A stretch of 64,000 nucleotides of DNA. Source: Chitinophaga rhizophila. Its GTDB lineage: Bacteria; Bacteroidota; Bacteroidia; Chitinophagales; Chitinophagaceae. The position numbers were made by a program, and so were the translations under genes. Positions 53,715 through 62,968 of this stretch are shown piece by piece. A model generated the notes under the pieces. That model worked only from the letters and a program-made list of their open reading frames with translations. It searched no databases and was not told the origin of the DNA. Location: contig NZ_JAICCF010000003.1 in assembly GCF_019492185.1 (NCBI RefSeq), forward strand, positions 496,001 through 560,000, written 5' to 3'. Position 1 is the stretch's first letter. Each line of letters opens with the position of its first letter.

Positions 53715-54244
53715 CGGGTTAATTTGAACACCCTGAAGTTACATCACACCCTATGATCCCGCAATATATTTTTCTGTTGATAAAGGGATGAATTGCTGAT
53801 GTGCGTCGGTGTATATTCCCGATCCTTTGGCATGCGTCTTATGATGGGCGGCATCGCTACATATGCTGCAGGAGATGATTACACAAAAGGATATAACCAA
53901 GCTGGTGTATTTGCGCAATAGCGAACCGTACAATTAAGCAATGATGCGTTCAGATATCCTGGACTATGCTTGGAGGTCGCTTGGAGGTCGCTTGGACTAC
54001 CCTTGGACTACCCTTGTTCGTAGCTTGTTCAAAGACGCTGCTTTGCGACAGCGATCACACTGTAATACAATAAATTTCATTTACCTATTCTGTCGATTTT
54101 TGTAACTTCGATTATGGGACAACTTAATTGCTGCAGGTTTGAATACTTGTGACAGCGATGATGCATAAAATATTACTATACACCGATTTATCTGAAGGCA
54201 ACCAAGTACCCACCTTGTAAATATCCTTAAGACTTTTTTCACCT
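53715..54244. other. Divergent intergenic region with 11-bp tandem repeats
   Basis: 530 bases between the AraC regulator and the giant secreted protein. The only clear structure is the tandem array at 53957-54033. A 60-codon minus-strand frame at 53751-53933 has no recognisable features and I do not call it. Confidence 0.6.
53957..54033. repeat. Seven degenerate 11-bp tandem repeats
   Basis: Units are TCCTGGACTAT, GCTTGGAGGTC (twice), GCTTGGACTAC, CCTTGGACTAC, CCTTGTTCGTA and GCTTGTTCAAA, all sharing a CTTG core in phase. The 11-bp period is close to one helical turn, so bound protein would sit on one DNA face, or the array may be a replication-slippage product. Confidence 0.85.
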
Positions 54245-57200
54245 ATGAGATTTTTTTTACTGTTGCTGTCACTATTGGTGGTGCACAACGTATACCCACA
54301 ATGTGCTAATACCTTCCGGTACACCTTACAGGGATCTGGTACCGATGCAGCCTATGATATACAGGAATTATCCGGGGGCGACCTCGTCATAGGCGGACAG
54401 ACCAACAGTTTCGGTGCAGGCGGATATGACTTCTTTCTAATTAGGATTACAAAAACAGGTAACATTGTTTGGAGCAAGACATTTGGTGGACCGGCTGATG
54501 AGACAATCAGAAAAATGCGGTTGGCCAGGGATGGTAATATCCTGATCACCGGCCAGACAAGATCTTTCGGTCATTTCCCGGGCCATGCATTGGCCATGAA
54601 AGTGGACGTTAATGGTAATGTGATCTGGTCTGTGGCCGTTGCAGAGGGCAATGAAACTACGCTGGGGGTGGATATCTATAGTGCAGCCGACAACAGTGTT
54701 ATATTAAGCGGCTCCAGTTACCAGTCATCCAGTACATCTGACTGGCTCGTAGCAAAAATTGATGGTAATGGTAATCTTGCCTGGTTTAAACGCCTGGATG
54801 GTTCATTTACAGAAGATGTATTCTCTGTTATACAGAAGGGCGATACGCTTATTGTGAACGGAGACTCCAGTCCGCTTGCTGAATATTCGCTGGTGATGGC
54901 CAAACTGTCCTTTGCTGACGGTACGCTGTATGAAACACGCGCGTTCCAGATGGGCAACAAGGGAGCGTTCAGCAGTAATTTGCAGTATTCTTCCGGACAA
55001 TACCGTATCAATTCGCACCTGATCAATGCCAGTTCCTATGCGCAAAAGGAAGATGCTTTCATTATCCTGGATACTGCGTCATTGACGCCATTGAATAGTT
55101 TTAAGATCCACACTTCGCCCAATTATAATAACTATTATTTCACCGGGTTCTATCAGACCGCAGACGGTGGTTTTATTGCTGCAACAAGTCCGTCGGCCTC
55201 CAATGAGGGATATCTTTACCGGTTCAATCAGCAATCCAACCTGGTATCCACACACAGGTATACTTCTTCCCAGAACCTGATACTATCCGGCGCGGTAGAA
55301 GACAGTGATGGGGCCATATGGCTGGTAGGTACTGAGGGGAATGATGCCGTGGTGATGAGATTAACTGCTAATGGTGAATTTGAGTACTGTACCAATGAGC
55401 CAGTACAGGGAGTTACTACGCCTATCTCTATCAGTGATCATACGTTCAGCTGGATCAGTCAGTCGCTGTATAATGCTCAAATGACTACCCATACGCCGGT
55501 TGTGACTGACTTTACCTTCCAGATAGATCAGTTATGTAACATTCCGGTGTGTGGCAATGTACAGATTACTGGTCCGGCAACCAGCTGTAGCCTGACCGAT
55601 TCGCTCACTTACTTTGCTTCCACAGGAGCCGTTTGTGCTACTAACTGGCGGTGGATATTGCCGGCAGGTATTTCTTCGCGGATGGAGAATGATTCAATGA
55701 TCAGGTTACTTCCTTCCGGTGCGGGGACCTATGAGATTATTGTAGAGAATCTGGCGGGTTGTAGCATACAGAGAGACACATTAACCCTAACGGTAACCGT
55801 CTCATCTGCGCCACGCAGTATTCATCTGGGTAGTGATACGACGCTGTGTACAGCCGCAACACTATTACTGGATGCTGGCGCTGGTTTTGACCGCTACCTG
55901 TGGCAGAACAATAGCACGGGTCGGACGCTGGTTGCCAGTGCAGCAGGGACTTATTTTGTGAGAGCCTGGAACAGTTGTAACGAAGAGTTTTCAGATACTA
56001 TACAGGTGAGGTACCGGCAGCCGTCGGATTTTATTGCTACCCCGCAGGATACTACTTACTGTAATCCGCTGTCTCCGGTGCAGCTTTCGGCAACCGGTGG
56101 CCAGGTATATCAATGGAGCCCGGCTACTTATCTTGACAATGCACAGATAGCTAATCCGGTAGCACGTCCTGCTGCCACTATCACCTATACGGTGACTATT
56201 ACGGACACGGTGTGCAATGTTTCTCAGACAAGGGATGTAAATATCCGTATAACACCTTCTCCGCGCAGCATTAACCTCGGTAATGACACGTCATTGTGTA
56301 ACGCAACCATACTGTTACTGGATGCAGGTGCTGGTTTTGCCCGTTATCAATGGCAGAACAACAGTACGGCTCAGACGTTAACGGTAAGCAGTCCGGGAAC
56401 CTACTTTGTAAGGGCCTGGAATGATTGTAACGAAGTATTTACAGACACGGTACAGGTACGTTACCGCTCACTGTCTGATTTTACAGCTACACCGCAGGAT
56501 ACGGCTTATTGTATACCATCAGCGGCCATACAGCTCTCAGCAACAGGTGGCCAGGTATATCAGTGGAGCCCTGCCAGCTTTCTCGATAATGCGCAGATAG
56601 CTAATCCTGTAGCCCGTCCTGATGCATCTATTACATATACGGTGACTATTACAGACAATGTTTGTAATGTGACGCAGACGCGCGACGTAGAGATCAACAT
56701 CACACCATCTCCGCGTAGCATTAGCCTGGGTAATGATACTGTTTTATGTCGTGCTGCTACGCTGGCATTGGATGCAGGAGTGGGATTTGCCCGCTACCAG
56801 TGGCAGGATAACAGTACGGGTCAGCGCTTTACAGTAAGCGGTCCGGGAACATACTTTGTAACAGCATGGAACAGTTGTAATGAAGCCTTTACGGATACAA
56901 TCAGGGTACGCTCACAGGCAGAGAATTTTGTAGTAACCCCACAGGATACCATGGTTTGTACGTCATTTGCGCCTGTTCAGCTGGCAGCTAGCGGTGGCCA
57001 TTTATATCAATGGAGTCCGGTCGAATTTCTGGATGATCCGCAGGTAAGCAACCCAGTTAGCCGGCCTGGCGCAGCCATCACTTACAGCGTAACTATTACA
57101 GATACAGTTTGTAATGTATCAAGGACGTTAGATGTGCATGTGAACGTAGTAGTGTCTCCAAGAAGTATTAATCTGGGTAATGATACTACACTTTGTAATG

Positions 57201-58120
57201 CCGCCACGATCACCCTGGATGCCGGCGCAGGCTTTGCGCGCTATCAATGGCAGGATAACAGTACCAATCAGACATATAATACAGGCAGGGCAGGTATATA
57301 CACTGTGCGGGCCTGGAATAGCTGTAATGAAATGTTTACAGATAATATCCGGATCAGTCAGCGTTCAGCAGATAACATCAGTGTAACACCGGGAGATACT
57401 GCTTTCTGTACCGCAACCAGTCCGATTCAGTTCAATGCGAGTGGGGGAGACCTGTATCAATGGATGCCGGCGACTTACCTGGATGATCCACTGATAAGCA
57501 ATCCTACTGGCCGCCCGGATGCCTCTATTACCTATACCGTAACTATCAGTGATACGGTATGTAATTATTCGAGAGATCTGCAGGTGAATGTGACAGTCAA
57601 TGCATCACCGGATATACAATTGTCAAAAACCAATGATGTCAACTGTGCAGTAGGAGCCGCACAGCTATCCGTAACAGGCGCAGACCGCTATGAATGGATG
57701 CCGGATGCATCTTTGAGTGCCGTGGATATTGCTAATCCGGTGGTACGGCCTAGGCAGACAACTACTTACCGGGTTAAAGCCTATAGCACCGGGGGATGTA
57801 TGACAGAAGATTCTATTACTGTCAACTTTGAAAATACCGGCGTAGCCAATATTTACCTGCCTACAGCGTTTACACCTAATGGGGATGGCCGTAACGATAT
57901 TTTCCGCGTAGTAACAACAGGCGCTGTGGAGATGAAAGAGTTGTCGGTGTTTAATCGGTGGGGAGAACTGGTATTCAGTAGTAATAATATTTCACGCGGC
58001 TGGGACGGCACATGCAAGGGCGTAATTTCGGAACCTGGTGCATATTACTGGTTTGTGAAAGCAACCACGCCTTGTGCAGGTGAGATATTTAAGCGGGGGC
58101 ACGTAATACTGATTAAATAA
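54245..58120 (+). CDS. Giant secreted repeat protein with type 9 secretion (CHU_C) C-terminal domain
   Basis: A 1291-residue protein with signal peptide (MRFFLLLLSLLVVHNVYPQ). Residues 25-400 form beta-propeller-like repeats (GGDLVIGGQTNSFGAGGYD, DGNILITGQT). A PKD/Ig-like segment follows, then four tandem 150-residue units beginning near 522, 672, 822 and 971, each with SPRSINLGNDT..LC, LDAGAGFARYQWQNNST, YFVRAWNSCNE and YQWSPA. The end (about 1200-1291: YLPTAFTPNGDGRNDIF, FNRWGELVF, GWDGTCKG, YYWFVKA) is the gliding-motility/CHU_C sorting domain for type B T9SS export. It probably acts as a surface adhesin or stalk. Confidence 0.92.
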   Translation: MRFFLLLLSLLVVHNVYPQCANTFRYTLQGSGTDAAYDIQELSGGDLVIGGQTNSFGAGGYDFFLIRITKTGNIVWSKTFGGPADETIRKMRLARDGNILITGQTRSFGHFPGHALAMKVDVNGNVIWSVAVAEGNETTLGVDIYSAADNSVILSGSSYQSSSTSDWLVAKIDGNGNLAWFKRLDGSFTEDVFSVIQKGDTLIVNGDSSPLAEYSLVMAKLSFADGTLYETRAFQMGNKGAFSSNLQYSSGQYRINSHLINASSYAQKEDAFIILDTASLTPLNSFKIHTSPNYNNYYFTGFYQTADGGFIAATSPSASNEGYLYRFNQQSNLVSTHRYTSSQNLILSGAVEDSDGAIWLVGTEGNDAVVMRLTANGEFEYCTNEPVQGVTTPISISDHTFSWISQSLYNAQMTTHTPVVTDFTFQIDQLCNIPVCGNVQITGPATSCSLTDSLTYFASTGAVCATNWRWILPAGISSRMENDSMIRLLPSGAGTYEIIVENLAGCSIQRDTLTLTVTVSSAPRSIHLGSDTTLCTAATLLLDAGAGFDRYLWQNNSTGRTLVASAAGTYFVRAWNSCNEEFSDTIQVRYRQPSDFIATPQDTTYCNPLSPVQLSATGGQVYQWSPATYLDNAQIANPVARPAATITYTVTITDTVCNVSQTRDVNIRITPSPRSINLGNDTSLCNATILLLDAGAGFARYQWQNNSTAQTLTVSSPGTYFVRAWNDCNEVFTDTVQVRYRSLSDFTATPQDTAYCIPSAAIQLSATGGQVYQWSPASFLDNAQIANPVARPDASITYTVTITDNVCNVTQTRDVEINITPSPRSISLGNDTVLCRAATLALDAGVGFARYQWQDNSTGQRFTVSGPGTYFVTAWNSCNEAFTDTIRVRSQAENFVVTPQDTMVCTSFAPVQLAASGGHLYQWSPVEFLDDPQVSNPVSRPGAAITYSVTITDTVCNVSRTLDVHVNVVVSPRSINLGNDTTLCNAATITLDAGAGFARYQWQDNSTNQTYNTGRAGIYTVRAWNSCNEMFTDNIRISQRSADNISVTPGDTAFCTATSPIQFNASGGDLYQWMPATYLDDPLISNPTGRPDASITYTVTISDTVCNYSRDLQVNVTVNASPDIQLSKTNDVNCAVGAAQLSVTGADRYEWMPDASLSAVDIANPVVRPRQTTTYRVKAYSTGGCMTEDSITVNFENTGVANIYLPTAFTPNGDGRNDIFRVVTTGAVEMKELSVFNRWGELVFSSNNISRGWDGTCKGVISEPGAYYWFVKATTPCAGEIFKRGHVILIK
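55809..57606 (+). repeat. Four tandem ~450-bp coding repeats
   Basis: The SPRSI motif recurs at 55812, 56262, 56712 and 57159, a spacing of 450, 450 and 447 bases. The units stay similar at DNA level, so recombination could change their number. They encode the Ig-like modules of the giant secreted protein. Confidence 0.88.
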
Positions 58121-58158
58121 TCTCGATATTGTGTAATATTGCGATAATTTTTAAAATC

Positions 58159-59064
58159 ATGAAAGACAGTATATTCGGAAGTTTCTTATCGAAACTCCCA
58201 TATTTACGTTACGCTCACTTATATAGAAAGAATGTTGCCCACAGACCCGGACATTTTTATTCGCCTGTTGTAGACTTACATGATCTTGAAAGCCGTCAGG
58301 AGCAGATATGGTCCTCAAAATCGCTGAAAGGCATCAATATGAATGATACCCAGCAGCTTGCGCTGATGGATGACATGGCTGAAGCTGCTAAAGTGATTCC
58401 ATTCACTTCACAGCCTTCGCAACAAAACCTGAGATATTATTTCGATAATAAGACCTACGCACATGCGGATGGTATGTCGTTATTCAATATTCTGCTGAAG
58501 TTCAGACCTAAGAGAGTCATCGAAATAGGCTCCGGGTTTTCTTCTGCACTGATGCTGGATACAAATGACAGGATACTGAATAACAGCATTCATTTTACTT
58601 TCATTGAGCCTAATCCGGATATCAATCTTAAACGCCTGTTACGTCAGGAAGATTATAAAAATACAGATGTAAAGCAGCAGCTGGTACAGCAGGTAGACCC
58701 GCAGATCTTTACTACTCTTCAGGAGAATGATGTATTGATGATTGATAACTCACACGTATCAAAGACCGGTAGTGATGTAAATTACCTTATGTCAGAGGTG
58801 CTGCCGATACTTAACAAGGGTGTGATCATCCATATTCATGATATATTCTATCCATTTGAATATCCGAAAGAGTGGTTGTTTGAACATAAACTGAATTGGA
58901 ACGAGATTTACACGGTGCATAACTTCCTGCTGTTTAACAATACGTTTGAGATCCTGTTTTTCTCTGACTATATGCATCAGCAGGCAAAAGCAAAATATGG
59001 AGACAAGGCCCCGCTGTTCTTCAAAGACAGGCCAAGTAGCCTTTGGATAAGGAAGGTACAATAA
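58159..59064 (+). CDS. Class I SAM-dependent methyltransferase
   Basis: A 301-residue protein with the motif I segment RPKRVIEIGSGFSSALMLDT near 125-145, FTFIEPNPD near 165 (acidic motif II) and VLMIDNSHVSKTGSDV near 205, the Methyltransferase_24-like build often seen in glycan or lipid clusters. The target is unknown. I use ATG 58159, not the TTG at 58129. It starts 38 bases after the giant protein and is probably on its transcript; a terminator then separates it from the next operon. Confidence 0.85.
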   Translation: MKDSIFGSFLSKLPYLRYAHLYRKNVAHRPGHFYSPVVDLHDLESRQEQIWSSKSLKGINMNDTQQLALMDDMAEAAKVIPFTSQPSQQNLRYYFDNKTYAHADGMSLFNILLKFRPKRVIEIGSGFSSALMLDTNDRILNNSIHFTFIEPNPDINLKRLLRQEDYKNTDVKQQLVQQVDPQIFTTLQENDVLMIDNSHVSKTGSDVNYLMSEVLPILNKGVIIHIHDIFYPFEYPKEWLFEHKLNWNEIYTVHNFLLFNNTFEILFFSDYMHQQAKAKYGDKAPLFFKDRPSSLWIRKVQ

Positions 59065-59090
59065 CAGGCAGTTTCAATACTTAGATATAT

Positions 59091-59127
59091 TCCCGCACGA
59101 TGGCTAGTCACTGTGCGGGATTTTTTT
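59091..59127 (+). terminator. Terminator after the methyltransferase gene
   Basis: TCCCGCAC (59091-59098), 14-base loop, GTGCGGGA (59113-59120) and seven T. It isolates the following antiterminator-led operon. Confidence 0.92.
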
Positions 59128-59550
59128 ATACTACCAGCAGCCGATAGGAAATACTGCACCTGCCAACTATCAATACAACACATAAAACATATCAGATCAG
59201 TCCGTCAATTTTGATTTCGTATATGCTAATAAGATAGTCTTTGGAAATCGTGAATGTCAACCTGGATAACACTATACATTGTATGATTTATTTTACTAAT
59301 CTACGTTCATAATTATTTAACATTGCGTTGCTTTGACGTCCAAACTATTTTGCCTAGTTTGGATGTTGAAGGTATTCATTACAATGTCGTCGTTGACATC
59401 ATCGAGTAAGATGCAACTTTAGTAACGGGAACCATTAAAACAACCCACTTACCTTTCATAACTCATTCATTTACAAGTAAAATATTCTTTTACTGTAGCG
59501 ATAGCCTTTCCCTATTCGCATATTTCAAATCACTGTTAATCTGTTTGAAA
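59128..59550 (+). other. Long leader region of the antiterminator-led operon
   Basis: About 420 A/T-rich bases with no supported gene. It holds the hairpin at 59336-59366 and a near-match -7 element TTGCTTTG (59328-59335). A 19-codon frame at 59363-59422 (MLKVFITMSSLTSSSKMQL) is noted but not called. Confidence 0.6.
59336..59366 (+). promoter_or_regulatory. Leader hairpin, candidate antiterminator recruitment element
   Basis: A 12-bp stem (59336-59347 with 59355-59366, one G-T pair) with loop TTTTGCC. It lies about 185 bases before the NusG-like gene. Specialised NusG paralogues such as RfaH and LoaP are recruited by hairpin elements in the leader, so this is the best local candidate. Confidence 0.55.
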
Positions 59551-60054
59551 ATGACCCGGTTCGCAACTGGTTGGTATGTGATGTATACCAAGTCTCGCCA
59601 TGAACAAAAAGTAGCCAGGCAATTGTCAGAAAACAATATTCACAACTTCCTGCCAACTATTAAAGAAACAGGTACCGGTAAAAACGTGATACTGATCAGA
59701 GAGAAGCCCTTGTACCCTTCTTACATTTTTGTTTACATCGATACGCAATTGACATACTATAATAGTATGAACGTAGATGGCTATGCCTGGTACGTGAGGT
59801 TTGGCAATGAGATAGCCACGCTTTCAAGTGATATTATTGAGAAGATAAAATTGATTACAGAACGGGGGAGACATATTGAAATCAGCCATTCGCCCTTACC
59901 TGAAGGACAAAAACTACTCATCACCAAAGGGCCACTATGTGGCTTTGGTTGTGAGGTAAAAAAACATAAACAGAAGAATGTAATTGTTACTGTTGATCTG
60001 CTGGGAAAAGTTGTGACAGCAGTCATTGCCAGGCAGCACCTGGAAGTAGTGTAA
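59551..60054 (+). CDS. NusG-like specialised transcription antiterminator (UpxY/RfaH/LoaP type)
   Basis: A 167-residue protein with a NusG N-terminal domain (about 1-105: GWYVMYTKSRHEQKVARQLS, FLPTIKE, KPLYPSYIFVYID) and a C-terminal KOW-type domain (about 115-167: GQKLLITKGPLCGFGCEV). It should ride on RNA polymerase and prevent early termination in a specific long operon; UpxY proteins do this for Bacteroides capsule operons. ATG 59551 is preferred to the TTG six bases upstream. It heads the oxygenase/arginase operon, 48 bases before the next gene, so that operon is its likely target. Confidence 0.92.
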   Translation: MTRFATGWYVMYTKSRHEQKVARQLSENNIHNFLPTIKETGTGKNVILIREKPLYPSYIFVYIDTQLTYYNSMNVDGYAWYVRFGNEIATLSSDIIEKIKLITERGRHIEISHSPLPEGQKLLITKGPLCGFGCEVKKHKQKNVIVTVDLLGKVVTAVIARQHLEVV

Positions 60055-60102
60055 TATTCATTTACATACCCACGCATTGTACTCATAAAATCCCACTGGT
60101 CT

Positions 60103-61002
60103 ATGATAATAAACCTTTCCGGTATCTTATCTCCATATTCCAAAACATCATTCCTGCAGGATTATTTTGAGCAATCAGTACTTGTTGTAAACAGGCAGGA
60201 TGCTCATTTCTTCCAGGCATTCCCTCTTTTTGATGATATAGCTTCATTGATTGAGAAGGCGGTATCGCCGGCTGCATATGCCGTTGTACTGGAAGACAGT
60301 GCAGGCGCACTAGCTGCTGAGCAGTATATGCATATCAGGTCTTTGCCTGGTAATATAAAGTTCAAATACGGTGTTGATATAAACAAAGTATTTCAACTTT
60401 ATTCGAGTGGGGCTGCGATTGTAGTTGTCAACAACCTGCATGAACAATTTGCAGCCGTTGACCAGCTGAAGTACAGCCTGGAAGCAGAATTAGGTTGTAC
60501 GTGCGATAGCCATATCCTGTTGCAGGCAGCCGGCGCTGTACCATCCCGTGCAGCTTATGAAACAACAGAGATGTTCATATTACAGCTTTCAGGCCGTACT
60601 CAATGGAAGATCTGTGAAGGGCCTATACAGCAGCCGCTATCGTCCCAGACTGACATCCCTTTTGATGCAGATCAGCTGCCTGTTGTCAGCGAATGTACTA
60701 CCGCTGCCGGCGATACTTTATATATACCCAGAGGATATGTATACACAGCTTACGCTACAGATGAAAATGCGGTATTGCTTAAAGTGAAATGCACCTTTAT
60801 TCCCTATCTGCGCCTGCTGCTCGATCAGTTGAAAGATATCGGATTATCCAGTGATCTACTGCGCAGATCAGGCTTTCTTCATCCTACGGACAATACCACC
60901 GGACCAGCGGAAGCGACCGATATGCTAACTGCTCAACTGAATAGGCAGCTGACCGTCGAAGCACTGGAAAGTCTCTATATGCGCCGCCGACCTGTAAAAT
61001 GA
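60103..61002 (+). CDS. Degenerate cupin_4/JmjC-type protein (iron ligands lost)
   Basis: A 299-residue paralogue of the next two proteins, sharing the N-terminal YFEQSVLVV segment (KKPLVI in the others), FILQLSGRTQWKI and AAGDTLYIPRGYVY. The facial triad is gone: the HxD histidine and aspartate align with A151 and E153, and the distal histidine with Y214. It therefore should not bind Fe(II) as the intact family does. It may be a pseudoenzyme, scaffold or regulator for its neighbours. ATG start, 48 bases after the antiterminator gene. Confidence 0.82.
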   Translation: MIINLSGILSPYSKTSFLQDYFEQSVLVVNRQDAHFFQAFPLFDDIASLIEKAVSPAAYAVVLEDSAGALAAEQYMHIRSLPGNIKFKYGVDINKVFQLYSSGAAIVVVNNLHEQFAAVDQLKYSLEAELGCTCDSHILLQAAGAVPSRAAYETTEMFILQLSGRTQWKICEGPIQQPLSSQTDIPFDADQLPVVSECTTAAGDTLYIPRGYVYTAYATDENAVLLKVKCTFIPYLRLLLDQLKDIGLSSDLLRRSGFLHPTDNTTGPAEATDMLTAQLNRQLTVEALESLYMRRRPVK

Positions 61003-61018
61003 TATAAACCTCTTGAAG

Positions 61019-61999
61019 ATGAGTATTCCATTCGACTTTCAGCAACTGATAGCTCCGTTTGACAAGCAGGAGTTTATCAGTAACTATTATGAAAAGAAAC
61101 CACTTGTTATCAGAAGAGGTGATCCACAATATTATGAGCGCCTGCTCTCAGTAAAAGATATTGATACCATCATCAAAACCGGTATTGAACAGGGCAATCT
61201 GCAACTTACCATGAGTCATGCAGCAAAGAAGATACTACCTGCTGACTATATGAGTGGCTGGAGCAATGACAGAGTAATTGTGCAGACAGGGATCAATCAA
61301 AACAAGGTATTTGAGCGGTTTGTGCAGGACAAAGCAACCATGATTATCCACAACACATTACGCTATAATGCAGCTCTACAAGACCTCGTGTCAAGTGTGG
61401 ATGCGTCTTTTGGCTGTAACTCAGGAGTCAATGTATTCATCACCCCAAGTAATGCACAATGCTTTCAGGTACACTACGATGAGCATGATCTGTTCATTAT
61501 ACAGATCTCTGGCAGTAAACGCTGGAAGCTGTTTGAGAGCGCTGTTTACCTACCGCTTGAACCACAGAATAAGAGGGCGGTAGACTTCTCCGGCTTAGCT
61601 TTACTGGAGGATATATGCCTGGAGCAGGGAGACCTGCTGTATCTTCCAAGGGGGTTTGTACATGAAGTGACTACTACAGACCAGCTTTCGTGTCATATTA
61701 CACTGGGCCTTATGAATATGAGCTGGATTAAACGTTTTGCAGATCATCTGACGCAGGTAGCGCTGGAAGACGAACCCATATTCAGAAAAGCTTATCTCGG
61801 CAGCGCCAACAGATCCGTTGAGGAATTACAGCATATAGTATTGCAGCTCAGGAAGACATTAGCGCAACACCTGTCGGTTGATGCTATACAGGCATACCTG
61901 GATCAGCAGGCTATAAAGACACAAAAGCAAGATGCTATATCAGTACCATCCCTGGCAGCTATTGCAGCAGCCGAAGTTCACCCTATCAATGTAAAATGA
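61019..61999 (+). CDS. Cupin_4/JmjC-type 2-oxoglutarate-dependent oxygenase, copy 1
   Basis: A 326-residue protein with the family N terminus (YYEKKPLVIRRGD at 23-35), then the double-stranded beta-helix: VHYDEHDLFIIQISGSKRWK at 151-170 with ligands H152 and D154, and LPRGFVHEVTTT with H215. The family includes the ribosomal oxygenases RoxA/YcfD, MINA and NO66, which hydroxylate arginine or histidine side chains of proteins. The target here is unknown. ATG 61019 follows a TTG six bases upstream. It overlaps the next gene by four bases. Confidence 0.9.
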   Translation: MSIPFDFQQLIAPFDKQEFISNYYEKKPLVIRRGDPQYYERLLSVKDIDTIIKTGIEQGNLQLTMSHAAKKILPADYMSGWSNDRVIVQTGINQNKVFERFVQDKATMIIHNTLRYNAALQDLVSSVDASFGCNSGVNVFITPSNAQCFQVHYDEHDLFIIQISGSKRWKLFESAVYLPLEPQNKRAVDFSGLALLEDICLEQGDLLYLPRGFVHEVTTTDQLSCHITLGLMNMSWIKRFADHLTQVALEDEPIFRKAYLGSANRSVEELQHIVLQLRKTLAQHLSVDAIQAYLDQQAIKTQKQDAISVPSLAAIAAAEVHPINVK

Positions 62000-62955
62000 T
62001 GACCATTACCCATGATATGACGTTTGAGCACCTGATTGCCCCCCTGGACAGGAAGACCTTCTTCAATGAATACTTCGAGAAGAAGCCTTTTGTTATCAAA
62101 AGGGAGAACAGCCAGTTTTTTGCATCGCTTTTACAGCTGAAAGATATTGAGGCAGCACTATTGGCAGACGATATCCTTAGCAAGGTGAACATGCGTATGG
62201 TAAAGCTGGGCGACCCGATTCCGGCACAGGACTATATACAGATTGAAAAGGTAAGGAATGTGGAAATCAGAAACAAATTACTCCTGGATGAGGTAAGCCG
62301 TTTGTTTAATGAGGAGAAAGCCACCTTTGTACTAGAACAGACAAAAAGCTTGTGGCCTACCGTATCGCATATGCTATCCTCGATAAATGAGGCATTCTGC
62401 TGCAGTTCTAATACAAACATATACATATCTCCTCCGGGTGCCTGTGGGTTTGCTATACACTATGACTCTCATGACGTATTTGTTATGCAGATAGCGGGAG
62501 CCAAGCACTGGAAGATATACAACAATCCCTTTTACCTGCCACTCGGCATCCACAACTCGCTACCATTTAAGACAGAAGACCTGGAATTACTGTATGATCT
62601 TGAGGTAGAGGCAGGTGATACTATTTATCTGCCAAGAGGGTTCGTACACGAAGCCAGTACTTCTCATGACCTGTCGGCGCATATCACGGCAGGCATTTAC
62701 AATACCACGCTTGCAAAGGTATTATCCGATTATGTTATCAGCCTGGCTGGCCGTGAAGGTATTCTTCGGGAAAGTGTACTGGCACTTGTCAGCCAATATG
62801 AAGGATCAGAAGCTGACCTGCTGGCAAAGATCGGAGACGTACTGACAAGCAGTCTGGATATGAGTGTTCTAAGGAAGAGTATTCAACAGGCAGTACGGAA
62901 GGACGCTAAGTCACCAGTACGGGAAATCTTTAAAACCGAGGCGCTCATTCAATAA
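61996..62955 (+). CDS. Cupin_4/JmjC-type 2-oxoglutarate-dependent oxygenase, copy 2
   Basis: A 319-residue paralogue of the previous gene, aligned along its length (HLIAPLDRKTFFNEYFEKKP, PFVIKREN). The iron triad is intact: H155 and D157 in AIHYDSHDVFVMQIAGAKHW and H218 in LPRGFVHEAST. The ATGA overlap with copy 1 shows translational coupling. Substrate-facing residues differ between the copies, so they may act on different residues or positions. The C terminus is basic and helical, as in RoxA-like winged-helix ends, but shorter. Confidence 0.9.
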   Translation: MMTITHDMTFEHLIAPLDRKTFFNEYFEKKPFVIKRENSQFFASLLQLKDIEAALLADDILSKVNMRMVKLGDPIPAQDYIQIEKVRNVEIRNKLLLDEVSRLFNEEKATFVLEQTKSLWPTVSHMLSSINEAFCCSSNTNIYISPPGACGFAIHYDSHDVFVMQIAGAKHWKIYNNPFYLPLGIHNSLPFKTEDLELLYDLEVEAGDTIYLPRGFVHEASTSHDLSAHITAGIYNTTLAKVLSDYVISLAGREGILRESVLALVSQYEGSEADLLAKIGDVLTSSLDMSVLRKSIQQAVRKDAKSPVREIFKTEALIQ

Positions 62956-62968
62956 CCACCTTCTTTCT

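Noticed and set aside
53751..53933. A 60-codon minus-strand frame near the 11-bp repeats
   Set aside because: Has a hydrophobic stretch that could mimic a signal peptide, but no further support for a gene.
53957..54033. 11-bp tandem array considered as a CRISPR
   Set aside because: There are no spacers between units, the units are far too short and no cas gene is present.
58159..59064. Methyltransferase considered as part of the oxygenase/arginase operon
   Set aside because: A strong intrinsic terminator and a 420-base leader separate it from the antiterminator gene.
59363..59422. A 19-codon frame (MLKVFITMSSLTSSSKMQL) in the leader of the antiterminator operon, considered as a precursor peptide
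   Set aside because: Too short, lacks arginine or a recognisable leader-core layout, and its start lies inside the hairpin arm.
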